Source: Hydrogenibacillus sp.
GTDB taxonomy: Bacteria > Bacillota > Bacilli > Thermicanales > DSM-22653
Assembly: GCA_014896255.1 (NCBI GenBank)
Contig: JADBKT010000014.1
Coordinates: 1-64,000, forward strand
Length of the DNA: 64,000 nt
Direction: 5' to 3'
Below the pieces are notes generated by a model. The model was not told the origin of the DNA. It searched no databases and saw nothing but the letters and a program-made list of their open reading frames with translations. Positions 8,321-16,472 of this stretch are shown here, in pieces. The translations under genes were made by a program, and so were the position numbers. Position 1 is the first letter of the stretch; the number at the start of each line of letters is the position of its first letter.

Positions 8321-8371
8321 CCGCGCGCACCCCAACTTTTCCGCCCAAACAACCTTTCCGCCCAAACCAAA

Positions 8372-8400
8372 AGCGTCGTCCGGGAAGCCCGGGCGACGCT
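8372..8400. terminator. Strong bidirectional hairpin between convergent genes
   Basis: AGCGTCGTCCGGG-AAG-CCCGGGCGACGCT is a 13-bp stem with one G-T pair. It lies between the uracil permease stop and the DUF917 stop. The minus side is followed by TTTTGGTTTG, so it works best as terminator of the minus-strand ureide operon. Confidence 0.7.
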
Positions 8401-8432
8401 TCGCGTTTGATCCTCGCCGAATGCCTGAACGT

Positions 8433-9584
8433 TCATCGAAGGTACTTCTCTTTCTCCTTCGGCACGCCGTATTGCAGGTAATACGAACGATACGTCACCT
8501 CCAGCGGCACAAAATCCATCTGGAGTCCGAAAGCCCGCGGTCCCCACACGTCAAGCGCTTCCTTCGTGCGCATGATCTCCGGTGTCGGAATGCCGATCAC
8601 CACCGCCCGTTGTCCATAGCGGATACGCTCGGTGGTGATGGCAAAGCCCGTCTCGCTGTCCACCAAGGTGATCAGATCGGGCACACTGGCAACGACTTTT
8701 CCGTCCAAGATGGCGGCCAAATTTTCATTTTGGAATCGCACTTCCATTACCCGTCCGACGTCGGTGCCGATCCCCGAAAGCACCGCCTGTCCTACGGCAA
8801 ACCCGGCCTCCGTACGGCGCACGACGTCGACCACTTTCCCTTCAAAGAGCCGCACCGCGCGACCGTAGATCGTCTGCTGCGTCGCCTCCGCAATCGCTTC
8901 CACAGGATGAATGCCGCGCCGCGGCGCCGATTTCACCGCTTCCCCGACGGCGATCCCCATCGAGATCGTGCCTCTTACGGCCGTGCGTTTGAAATCGGCA
9001 CCGCTCATCGGGTAATCCACGATATGCGCATGACCCCCCATGCGGATCGTCACCCCTCGCGCCAGCCACTCCAGCCGGTAATGATCGTTTGCGTCGATCA
9101 TCACGATGCTGCCGTGTTCATCCGCGAGAATGGCCGGCGTTCCGGACAATCCATAAACATGGAACGTTTCCATCTGCAGCTCGGGAAAAGCGCGTCCCAT
9201 CCCGTCCCCGTCGATGACGGGGATCCGGGCGCGGGCCGCAACGACAAACGGAATCATCGAATTGACACCGCCCGATTCGCTCGGACAGGTCGCATCGGCA
9301 CGACGCCCCAGCCTCTGCTCAGCCGCGCGAAAAGCGTGCAACGCTTCGTCTCCCGCCGGAATTTTTTCAATCATCACGGTCGGAGCTCCCATCATCGACG
9401 CGGGGAGAACAAACATGTCGTCGCCCACCTCTTCGGGATCGAGCAAGATCACCGGACCTTCCTCCCGAATCGCGCTTTGGGCCATCAACTTCCCGATCAG
9501 CGGGTCCCCGCCGCCGCCCGTTCCGAGGATCGCAGCGCCAATCGACAGAAACTCCAAGTCGCGCTCGTGAATCTCCCTCACCAC
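8433..9584 (-). CDS. DUF917 / S-methyl-thiohydantoin desulfurase-like protein (copy B)
   Basis: This 383-aa cytosolic protein belongs to the DUF917 family. It has the N-terminal AAILGTGGGGDPLIGKLMA, SMMGAPTVMIEKIPAGDE, PSESGGVNSMIPFVVAARARIPVIDGDGMGRAFPELQM block and the C-terminal FEGKVVDVVRRTEAGFAVGQAVL, RVMEVRFQNENLAAILDGKVVASVPDLITLVD and YGQRAVVIGIPTP block. Pfam links this family to thiohydantoin desulfurases and it nearly always neighbours hydantoinase A genes, as here. It lies 22 nt after hyuA and is the last gene of the operon. It is a diverged paralogue of the gene at 11156. The GTG start has a GGAGG SD. Confidence 0.85.
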   Translation of the reverse strand: MVREIHERDLEFLSIGAAILGTGGGGDPLIGKLMAQSAIREEGPVILLDPEEVGDDMFVLPASMMGAPTVMIEKIPAGDEALHAFRAAEQRLGRRADATCPSESGGVNSMIPFVVAARARIPVIDGDGMGRAFPELQMETFHVYGLSGTPAILADEHGSIVMIDANDHYRLEWLARGVTIRMGGHAHIVDYPMSGADFKRTAVRGTISMGIAVGEAVKSAPRRGIHPVEAIAEATQQTIYGRAVRLFEGKVVDVVRRTEAGFAVGQAVLSGIGTDVGRVMEVRFQNENLAAILDGKVVASVPDLITLVDSETGFAITTERIRYGQRAVVIGIPTPEIMRTKEALDVWGPRAFGLQMDFVPLEVTYRSYYLQYGVPKEKEKYLR

Positions 9585-9606
9585 ATACCCTCCATTCTTG
9601 CCTCGA

Positions 9607-11178
9607 TCACGCCTTGATCGACCCGGCCGCCTTCACCTTAATGCGGACGGCATTGCCCGGCAGATACGCGAGGGGAATTTCCTCGATATCGATGATTTCG
9701 ACCCGGTCCGGATCCGCGCCCGCCTTGATCGCCGCATCCATCGCTTCGTGCTTTGCTTCCTGCAGGGCTTCTTCGCGTTTCTGCTGCTCCAGGGAAAACA
9801 GGCGATCCACCGTCCCGGAAACTTGGGCAATCGCGGCACCGACTGCATTGGCCACTTCATAATGCGGCGGACGAATCACTTCCGAAATGCCGGCCAACCG
9901 ATCGGGGAGAATGATGCTCCCGCCGCCGACCACGATCGCCGGCACCTCCCCGGCCCGCGTCTTAATCCGATCCACCGCCTCTTCCGCCATACCGACGGCG
10001 CGCGCAAAGATCTTGTCGATCACACCCTCCCGAACACGGACGCGGTCCGGATCGCCCAACCTCGCCATCCCTTTCGCCACCGCCACATCCGTCATCGTCA
10101 ATGTCTCCCCGCCGAAAACGAGGGCCCGTTCGACCACCTTGCTTCCGACGCTTTCCGGCCCGATCGCGATCGCATGCGGCGCATCGCCCGCCTCTTCGAC
10201 GATCCGGACCATCGTGCCGCCGCCGAGACCGATGGAGATCAGATCGGGCATGCGAAAATTCGTGCGTACGCCGCCGATCTCCACCGCCGCCGAAGATTCC
10301 CTTGGAAAACCGCCCGAAAGCACGCCGACGTCCGTCGAAGTCCCGCCGACATCGATGACCACCGCATCCTTCAAACCTGAAAGAAATCCGGCCCCCCGCA
10401 TACTGTTCGTCGGTCCCGAAGCGACGGTCAAAATCGGATAGCGGCGGGCGTAATCGAGAGACATCAAGGTGCCGTCATTCTGCGCAAGGTACAGCGCCGC
10501 ATGGATCCCAAGCGCCCGCATGGCATTGCGAAACGCCGAAATGACATCATGCGCGACCGTCCGAACGGCGGCGTTCAAAACCGTCGCATTTTCGCGTTCC
10601 AAAAGACCGACACTGCCGATTTCGTGCGACAGCGAAACATGAGCGCGTTCACCGGCCAGCGACTCGATGATTTCCATCGTCCGCCGCTCATCGTCATTCC
10701 GCACCGGGGAAAACACGGCCGTCACCGCAAAGGCGCGAATGCCTTGATCGAGCGCCTCGCTGACAAAACGCCTCACCGCGTCGGCGTCAAAGGGGGAAAT
10801 CGGACGGCCGTCGTATTCGACCCCGCCCGGGAGAATGACGGTCGGCCCCTCCACCTTCGTCCGGATGTCTTCCGGCCAATCGGCCAAGGGAGGGATGGCC
10901 CGCGTCGCCGGCGCACCCAAGCGAAGGATGGCGACGCGTTCCAGACCACGCCGCTCGATGATGGCGTTGGTCACCTGCGTCGTGCCGAGCATCGCATGCG
11001 TGATCGCATCCGGCGCGACGCCGGAGCGGGAAAGCACGTCTTGGGCCGCCGCCGCAATGCCGCTGATGACGTCATCGGTCACCGGCGTCTTGGCCTTGGC
11101 GACCACCTGTTGCCGCCCATCGATCAACACCGCATCCGTGTTCGTTCCGCCGACGTCAATTCCCAGTCGATAACCCAT
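9607..11178 (-). CDS. hyuA: Hydantoinase A / oxoprolinase family ATPase
   Basis: This is an ASKHA-fold ATPase of the hydantoinase A family, expected to open a five-membered hydantoin-like ring with ATP. Motifs are MGYRLGIDVGGTNTDAVLID (phosphate 1), MLGTTQVTNAIIERRGL, FAVTAVFSPV, SHEIGSVGLLERENATVLNAAV, YPILTVASGPTNSMRGAGFLSGLKDAVVIDVGGTSTDVGVL (phosphate 2) and VGGGSIILP. The chosen ATG at 11178, with a GAGGTGG SD, gives 523 aa. The 692-aa track ORF runs into the previous gene. It overlaps the upstream DUF917 gene by 23 nt and is followed by a second DUF917 gene. No hyuB is present, which separates it from classical N-methylhydantoinase or 5-oxoprolinase pairs. Confidence 0.88.
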   Translation of the reverse strand: MGYRLGIDVGGTNTDAVLIDGRQQVVAKAKTPVTDDVISGIAAAAQDVLSRSGVAPDAITHAMLGTTQVTNAIIERRGLERVAILRLGAPATRAIPPLADWPEDIRTKVEGPTVILPGGVEYDGRPISPFDADAVRRFVSEALDQGIRAFAVTAVFSPVRNDDERRTMEIIESLAGERAHVSLSHEIGSVGLLERENATVLNAAVRTVAHDVISAFRNAMRALGIHAALYLAQNDGTLMSLDYARRYPILTVASGPTNSMRGAGFLSGLKDAVVIDVGGTSTDVGVLSGGFPRESSAAVEIGGVRTNFRMPDLISIGLGGGTMVRIVEEAGDAPHAIAIGPESVGSKVVERALVFGGETLTMTDVAVAKGMARLGDPDRVRVREGVIDKIFARAVGMAEEAVDRIKTRAGEVPAIVVGGGSIILPDRLAGISEVIRPPHYEVANAVGAAIAQVSGTVDRLFSLEQQKREEALQEAKHEAMDAAIKAGADPDRVEIIDIEEIPLAYLPGNAVRIKVKAAGSIKA

Positions 11179-12253
11179 GGCGATCCACCTCATCGATTGG
11201 AATGTAGTCAAACGCATAACCAAAGCGCCGCGGGCCGACCAGCTCCAAGCCGGCCTGTGTCCGCCACAGGGGCGCGCATGGCAGGCCGAAAACCATGACG
11301 CGCTGTCCATAGGCGATCGATTCCGTCGTGATCGGCATGAACGTCTCCGCATCGAGCAACGCGATAATGTCGGGCACCATCGCCACCGGTTCCCCATCGC
11401 GCATGGCCACCAGGTGCTCGTTTTGGAACTCCACCCGCATGACCGAGCCGTCGTCGCGATCGAATCCGACGATCGTCGCCGTCCCGCGGACAAAGCCGCC
11501 CTCCGTACGCCTGATGACGTCCACCACTTTCCCCTGAAACAGCGGAATCCCCCCGGTCGCCTGAGAAAACGCATCAAATGACATCTTCCCCTGCGCCAGG
11601 CTTCGAAGCCATCGCCCATATCGGATCGTTTGACTGAGCGAACCTTCGACGACGGCTGAGCGAACTGCCTTCGTTTCCATCGCATACAACGCGATCGCGG
11701 CCGATCCGCCCATCATCACCGTGATCATGCGGCTGATCCGTTCCGCCCATGCATTGTCCACCGCATCGACGACGACCCGATTCCCGCGCTCATCGGCCAT
11801 GGCCATGGGGGCTGCGGGCACACCGGACAAATTCATCGAGGTCATCGGAATTTCCGGAAACGCGCGGCCCATCCCATCGGCATCCAGGACGGGGAGGTTC
11901 AACATGGCAGCGGCGATCAGGGGAACGAATGAATTTTCACCCCCGATTTCTGCGGACATCAATGCGACGATGTCGTCCTTCAAGAAAGACTTCGCGAGAC
12001 GAACGACCGTATCCCATTCCTGACCGCTTGGAATTTTTTCAACAGAAACCGTCGGTGCCCCCATCATCGCCACCGGAAGAACGATGCCTGCTTGGGGCAA
12101 TTCTTCGACGCGAATCAAACGGACCGGACCCTTTTCCTTCATGACTTGCTTGGCCATCAACTTTCCGAGATGCGGATCGCCGCCGCCGCCCGCGCCCAAC
12201 AAAGCGGCGCCCACCGCCAAGTCGTCGAGATCTTCCACGGTCACCCAACGCAT
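11156..12253 (-). CDS. DUF917 / S-methyl-thiohydantoin desulfurase-like protein (copy A)
   Basis: This is the second DUF917 protein, 365 aa from ATG 12253 (GAGGG SD, 8-nt gap); the TTG at 12268 is the alternative start. It shares with copy B the AALLGAGGGGDPHLGKLMA, MMGAPTVSVEKIPSG, SAEIGGENSFVPLIAAAMLNLPVLDADGMGRAFPEIPM, FQGKVVDVIRRTEGGF and RVEFQNEHLVAMRDGEPVAMVPDIIALLDAETF segments. Copy B has SESGGVNS where this copy has SAEIGGENS, so the two may have different substrates or form a heteromer. It sits between the NCS1 permease and hyuA with short or overlapping spacing, which indicates translational coupling. Confidence 0.85.
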   Translation of the reverse strand: MRWVTVEDLDDLAVGAALLGAGGGGDPHLGKLMAKQVMKEKGPVRLIRVEELPQAGIVLPVAMMGAPTVSVEKIPSGQEWDTVVRLAKSFLKDDIVALMSAEIGGENSFVPLIAAAMLNLPVLDADGMGRAFPEIPMTSMNLSGVPAAPMAMADERGNRVVVDAVDNAWAERISRMITVMMGGSAAIALYAMETKAVRSAVVEGSLSQTIRYGRWLRSLAQGKMSFDAFSQATGGIPLFQGKVVDVIRRTEGGFVRGTATIVGFDRDDGSVMRVEFQNEHLVAMRDGEPVAMVPDIIALLDAETFMPITTESIAYGQRVMVFGLPCAPLWRTQAGLELVGPRRFGYAFDYIPIDEVDRHGLSTGN

Positions 12254-12264
12254 CGGTCTATCCC

Positions 12265-13608
12265 TCAAATCCTCGTCTCACGAAAGCGAAAATCCGTTTT
12301 CCTGTTCTTCACAATCAACACCTTCATCATGAGATAATAAAGCATGCCCGCCAGCACGAGCGTATTCAAGGACGGGATGCCCCACGGCAGCTTAAAACCC
12401 AAATACGAAGCGACGATCCAGGAGAACACCATCGCCGGATTCCAGTTCTCCGCCTTTTCGGGCAAAACGCCTTGGGCGCGGCTTTCTTCGAGATCTTTTC
12501 GATACCGTTTGAGGATAAAATATTCCACGACCATAATGCCGCCTAAAGCGGGAATCGTAACGCCGAGGAAAGTCAAGAAATCTACAAACCGGTCCAAAAT
12601 CCCAAGGGCCGACAAAATCGATCCCAAGGTCCCGATCATCAAGGTGATAAAACCTCTGTGCAGTTTCCGCTTGGTGAGCGTGTTCATGAGATTGACAAAA
12701 CCCAGAGAAGATGAATAAAGATTCCAATCGTTGATCTTGATCGTCGCCGTGATCAAAATCAGCACGCCGAGCGCACCGCTGGTCGACATGACAATATGGA
12801 TGATATCGTCACTTTGGGCGGCATGGGCAAGAAGCACCCCGGCCAAACCGATCGGATATTGCCCCAACGTAATGCTGATGATCGACTGCTTGACCACGTC
12901 CTTCGTCGAACGGTTAAACCGCGTCATGTCGGGCGAAATGATCGCCCCGATCATATAGCCTCCGGCTACGATCGTTGCGCCGGCAGCGATGCTGAGCGTC
13001 GGCCCGGGAGGTGCAGAGGTCATCAATTCGCCCACGGCATGTCGGGACAGGGCGGCATAGACGGAATACCCTGCCAGGAACAAAAAGGCGGGAACGGTGA
13101 TATAAGCGGTCCAAGCCATGGAAAGAAACCCATAGATGACGATCACCGTGACGGCCAGGCCCGTCATCAATGACCAAAGCCAAACAGGCAAAACTCCCAC
13201 CAGTTGATGAATCCCTTCAGCGAAGACCGCATTTTGAATTCCGAACCAACCGATCAGACTGACGGCAACGATGAAAGAAATGACCGCTGACCCGTAATAA
13301 CCAAAACCGGTCCAGCGTCCGAGCACCGTCGTGCTGAGGCCTTCTTTCTGGCCCGCGATCCCGACGAAGATCGCCACCACTTCGAGGATCGCCGTGCCCA
13401 AGGTCAACGCCCAAAAGGCATCGACGAACGTCATCCCGTAGCCGAGTGCCGCGCCTAACATAAATTGCGTCAAATCGGAAAGCTGCCCAAAGCGCTGCAC
13501 CGCCACGCTCCACCAAGCGTACCGTGCCGCCATCGGAACGCGCGTCAACGCATAATCATCGCTGCCGATATCCGCGCCCAGCGGCTCTCCCGCACGATCA
13601 TCGGCCAT
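12265..13608 (-). CDS. NCS1-family permease (CodB-like nucleobase/ureide transporter)
   Basis: This 447-aa membrane transporter with about 12 helices belongs to the nucleobase-cation-symport-1 family. Visible features are an N-terminal acidic tail then YAWWSVAVQRFGQLSDLTQFMLGAALGYGMTF, IGWFGIQNAVFAEGI, AWTAYITVPAFL, GAIISPDMTRFNRSTKDVV and FLGVTIPALGGIMVVEYFI. CodB-type cytosine permeases have this pattern, but the hydantoinase context suggests a hydantoin, allantoin or related ureide as substrate; that is inference. ATG 13608 has a GGAAGGGG SD. That SD is exactly complementary to an upstream segment (see the element at 13609-13676). Confidence 0.85.
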   Translation of the reverse strand: MADDRAGEPLGADIGSDDYALTRVPMAARYAWWSVAVQRFGQLSDLTQFMLGAALGYGMTFVDAFWALTLGTAILEVVAIFVGIAGQKEGLSTTVLGRWTGFGYYGSAVISFIVAVSLIGWFGIQNAVFAEGIHQLVGVLPVWLWSLMTGLAVTVIVIYGFLSMAWTAYITVPAFLFLAGYSVYAALSRHAVGELMTSAPPGPTLSIAAGATIVAGGYMIGAIISPDMTRFNRSTKDVVKQSIISITLGQYPIGLAGVLLAHAAQSDDIIHIVMSTSGALGVLILITATIKINDWNLYSSSLGFVNLMNTLTKRKLHRGFITLMIGTLGSILSALGILDRFVDFLTFLGVTIPALGGIMVVEYFILKRYRKDLEESRAQGVLPEKAENWNPAMVFSWIVASYLGFKLPWGIPSLNTLVLAGMLYYLMMKVLIVKNRKTDFRFRETRI

Positions 13609-13676
13609 AAGCTTCACCCCTTCCAATGAATTAAGACGATTGTAAGGGGTGAAGCACCCCGCGTCTTCATTCAGAA
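13609..13676 (-). ncRNA. Switch-like RNA leader between pucR and the permease
   Basis: The 68-nt gap can form two exclusive RNA structures on the minus strand. In fold A, GGGGUG-CUU-CACCCC forms a hairpin enclosed by a long stem (UGAAUGAAGACG with CGUCUUAAUUCA, 11 of 12 paired), leaving the downstream SD free. In fold B, GCUUCACCCCUU pairs perfectly over 12 nt with AAGGGGUGAAGC, which contains the permease SD and runs to within 3 nt of the AUG. The CUUCACCCC segment is shared, so only one fold can exist at a time. It matches no riboswitch class I know. Fold, ligand and function are inferred. Confidence 0.5.
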
Positions 13677-15368
13677 TTAAAAACTTTCGCCCTCGTTTTG
13701 TTCAGCTTGAACAAAACGCGCGACCCGTTCTTCCATCATTTGATAAGCGCGAATGCTGAGCGAGAGCAAATAGACGTTCTCCGGATCGCTGAGGTTGACG
13801 TTGGTGCGTTGTTCAAACTGATGGAGCCGGTAGCGCACCGTATTGCGGTGAAGCGACAGCCGCTCCGCCGCACGGGTTATGTCGCCGTTGGTCGCAACCA
13901 GCGCGGCGATCGTCTCGAGCATCGCCCGACGTTGTTGTACGGGCAGGTCAAAGAGCGGGCCGAGCATCTCATCGATCAGTTGCTGCGCCTCTGGAGACGT
14001 ATACCAGCGATAGAGATAGCGTTCCGCACCGACATCTTCGATGGTCGCGACCGTTCCGGGACCGAAGCGCAAGCTGCCAAGATCCAACGCTTCCTTCGCT
14101 TCGCGGTACGATCGCCTGAGACCCTCCACGCCCGCATACGCCCGTCCGATCCCCATCGAGACGAGGCCGATGGTTTTTTCCTGTTCCAAGTGCTTTTGGA
14201 CTTCGAGCATCACGGCTTTGAGATCGTCCGCGCCCCAAAGCGCTTCTCCCGTGCGGCGGATGACGAAGATGAACCGGCCGGGCTCCATTACCGCACCGAG
14301 CGCCCACCACCAGGCACGGCGAAGCTCCGTCTCCGCCACGGCAATCAGCCGCGATTCCCGCTGCAACATCGCCATTTCGGTCAACGCGCGCGCCGGATCC
14401 GCGATCCCGATCGCCGAGTCCGAAGAGGCCACGGCCAGTTTGACCAGAACCACGGCATGCGGCTTGTCCGCGTCCCAGCCTGCTTCGCGCGCTTGAAACA
14501 ACACATCGGGCTTGGCCTCCTCCGCGGCCTCGATCAGCGCGCGGATGAGCTCCCAGTTCGAGCGAAGACGGGCGTCCCAAGCAAGTACACGCCGCTCGAA
14601 AGCCGCTTCGATCCACGTTGCGGCTACCGGCAGCACGCGGCACAAGACCGCATCCATCCCCGGCTCGTTTTTCGTTTCACATCGAAGGAGATAGGCCGTG
14701 TCTTTTCGCCCTCTGAGCACGACATCCGCCGTCCCGTGCAAACGATCTCCCGCCTCGCGAATCCTAAGTCCGGCGGCGCGGCTCGCATCTTCCGCTACGC
14801 CGTCATCCTGCGCGTCGCTTCCGGCTTGGGATCGGGCAACCAATTCACAAGTGCCGTTTAATAACGTGCCGAGAAGATGCGTCAGCGCTTCGACCGACTG
14901 GCGGGACCGCCACGCGACGAGCAATTGCGACAAAATGCCGTCCGTCATCTGATAAACGCTAAGCTTCGCATTTAACCGGTGCGCCGCGATGCGCTCCGCC
15001 CAATCCATGACGTCGGTTCGACCAAGATCGATGACGGGCAGCTGCAGTTGATCCGCCAAGAGCACCGTCGCAAGCGGCAATCCGGTTCCGGGACGGGCGC
15101 CGGATAACGGCTCGACCCGCTCGCCTTGCACGAGAATGCCGCTCGCGTCGGCAAAAGCGAGTCGCCGGATCAACGCATCGACGTCCGGAGAACCCCGCCA
15201 GAACCATTGCGCCGGAACAAAGTAAAGCGTCTTCGGCCGAAATGCCGTCTCCGTCGACCGCTCTTCGCAAAACGCCAAACGCTCGACCGCCCGGGACAGC
15301 CCCGCTTTGCCGGCCAACACGCGCACCGTCGTATCGCCGATCTGTTTCAACAAGTCCGCGACGATCAT
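13677..15368 (-). CDS. PucR-family transcriptional regulator
   Basis: This 563-aa regulator has the PucR layout. An N-terminal purine-catabolism sensor domain (MIVADLLKQIG through VIDLGRTDVMDWAERI, about residues 1-125) is followed by a central GGDEF-like domain typical of the family (VSMGIGRAYAGVEGLRRSYREAKEALDLG). A C-terminal helix-turn-helix (LVATNGDITRAAERLSLHRNTVRYRLHQFEQRTNVNL, about residues 490-530) completes it. B. subtilis PucR controls purine and allantoin use. Here it most likely controls the DUF1028/permease/DUF917/hyuA operon in which it is embedded. Its ATG overlaps the DUF1028 stop as ATGA, so the two are coupled. Confidence 0.9.
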   Translation of the reverse strand: MIVADLLKQIGDTTVRVLAGKAGLSRAVERLAFCEERSTETAFRPKTLYFVPAQWFWRGSPDVDALIRRLAFADASGILVQGERVEPLSGARPGTGLPLATVLLADQLQLPVIDLGRTDVMDWAERIAAHRLNAKLSVYQMTDGILSQLLVAWRSRQSVEALTHLLGTLLNGTCELVARSQAGSDAQDDGVAEDASRAAGLRIREAGDRLHGTADVVLRGRKDTAYLLRCETKNEPGMDAVLCRVLPVAATWIEAAFERRVLAWDARLRSNWELIRALIEAAEEAKPDVLFQAREAGWDADKPHAVVLVKLAVASSDSAIGIADPARALTEMAMLQRESRLIAVAETELRRAWWWALGAVMEPGRFIFVIRRTGEALWGADDLKAVMLEVQKHLEQEKTIGLVSMGIGRAYAGVEGLRRSYREAKEALDLGSLRFGPGTVATIEDVGAERYLYRWYTSPEAQQLIDEMLGPLFDLPVQQRRAMLETIAALVATNGDITRAAERLSLHRNTVRYRLHQFEQRTNVNLSDPENVYLLSLSIRAYQMMEERVARFVQAEQNEGESF

Positions 15369-16300
15369 CGGTGATACGGTTCCCCTCCACGACCCATCTC
15401 ATGCGTTATGCTTTGCAGTTCACGCAAAAAAGACACAACCTTTCGATCGATGTACCCCTTCGGCTGAATACGTTCGTCGAGGTTTTCGATCAGCTGAAAC
15501 GACATGAGCGCTTCTTCAAAACGCGCGTCGTCGACCGGCTCGCCTTGGGCGGCTGCCGCAGGCAAGTAACCCAGCGCGGCGAGATCGCGGATGAGCGCCG
15601 CGCGGAGCGCCGCATCGATCGGAACGATGTCCTCCGGTTGCGGTTTTTTATAATACAGCGCATGCAGTTCCATCAACCGACCGAGCTCACGTACCGGTTC
15701 CGTGTGATCATCGACGCGCAGATCGAGATACCGGTCGGTCAACCCACCGTAGCCGCCGCCCGGCCGTTCGACGACGATCGCGGCCGACTGCTTGCCGCGC
15801 TTGTCGCCGCCGGCGGCATCACCCGCCGCAAGCGCCGCATAAAGCCGGTCGGCCAGTTCACCGGACGTCGACGCGAACGCTTCGGCCATGCGTTCGACCA
15901 CGTCCGGACCGGCCAACACATTGCCCTGTACCGCGAAATGCGCGCCGTGAATGCCGCCGGCCCAGGCGTAACAGGCGCTCCCCGTGAACGTCGCGCTGCC
16001 GCCGCGCGCGTCGACGATGCCGACCTGACGTACCTCGCGCTCTTGATCCTCGCCGGTGAGCACGCGCAGCGCCTCTTCCGCAGACATTCCCACGGACAGG
16101 TATTTTAACCCTTTTTCACCATACGCCGGATTCGCCCACGCCTGCGTCGCAATCGCACCGACGCCGGCCTTCACCCAAGGCACGATGCTCCCTACCGCAA
16201 GAAACTTCGACGCGACCGCGACCCCGACATCGCCGGTCGCCGGATCGAACGCCGCGATCGAAAACGTCAAAATCCCCTTGCCTCGTTGTATTTTTTGCAT
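15365..16300 (-). CDS. DUF1028 family protein (Ntn-hydrolase-like)
   Basis: This is a DUF1028 protein of 311 aa from ATG 16300. Family features are GILTFSIAAFDPATGDVGVAVASKFLAVGSIVPWVKAGVGAIATQAWANPAYGEKGL at the N-terminus, ARGGSATFTGSACYAWAGGIHGAHFAVQGNVLAGPDVVE in the middle and RPGGGYGGLTDRYLDLRVDDHTEPVRELGRLMELH. The fold is reported to resemble N-terminal nucleophile hydrolases. The last 70 residues form an extra helical domain often found in the family. It is the first gene of the ureide operon and is divergent from aceA. An amidohydrolase-type role on a ring-opened product is plausible but unproven. Confidence 0.82.
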   Translation of the reverse strand: MQKIQRGKGILTFSIAAFDPATGDVGVAVASKFLAVGSIVPWVKAGVGAIATQAWANPAYGEKGLKYLSVGMSAEEALRVLTGEDQEREVRQVGIVDARGGSATFTGSACYAWAGGIHGAHFAVQGNVLAGPDVVERMAEAFASTSGELADRLYAALAAGDAAGGDKRGKQSAAIVVERPGGGYGGLTDRYLDLRVDDHTEPVRELGRLMELHALYYKKPQPEDIVPIDAALRAALIRDLAALGYLPAAAAQGEPVDDARFEEALMSFQLIENLDERIQPKGYIDRKVVSFLRELQSITHEMGRGGEPYHR

Positions 16301-16391
16301 GTTTTGTGCCTCTTTTCTTCTCATGTGTTGATCTGCCTTTGGAAAATGATTTTTTCGCCGTCGCGCGCCCAATGTCCTCCGGAACAGACGG

Positions 16392-16419
16392 TTGACAACG
16401 GCTCATTCTGTAATATAAT
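16392..16419 (+). promoter_or_regulatory. Near-consensus SigA promoter for aceA
   Basis: A perfect TTGACA and a perfect TATAAT are separated by 16 nt, followed by an unusually A/T-rich leader of about 45 nt before the ATG at 16473. This is one of the strongest promoters in the window. I see no CcpA cre-like site overlapping it. Confidence 0.8.
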
Positions 16420-16472
16420 AGTGGTGAATGTTAATTATTATTGTATAACAGGGGATCGAAAGGAGAGAGACC

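Noticed and set aside
8338-8367. Tandem TTTCCGCCCAAAC repeat with a 17-bp period after the uracil permease
   Set aside because: Only two copies in a terminator-flanking region; no sign of an operator or mobile element.
9607-11685. 692-aa version of HyuA from the ORF track
   Set aside because: The first 169 residues are a shadow frame of the upstream DUF917 gene; the SD and GIDVGGTNTD motif place the start at 11178.
15548-16108. Long plus-strand ORFs opposite DUF1028, pyr, carB and dcw genes
   Set aside because: They are antisense shadows of strongly conserved genes and have Arg/His/Asp-rich compositions.
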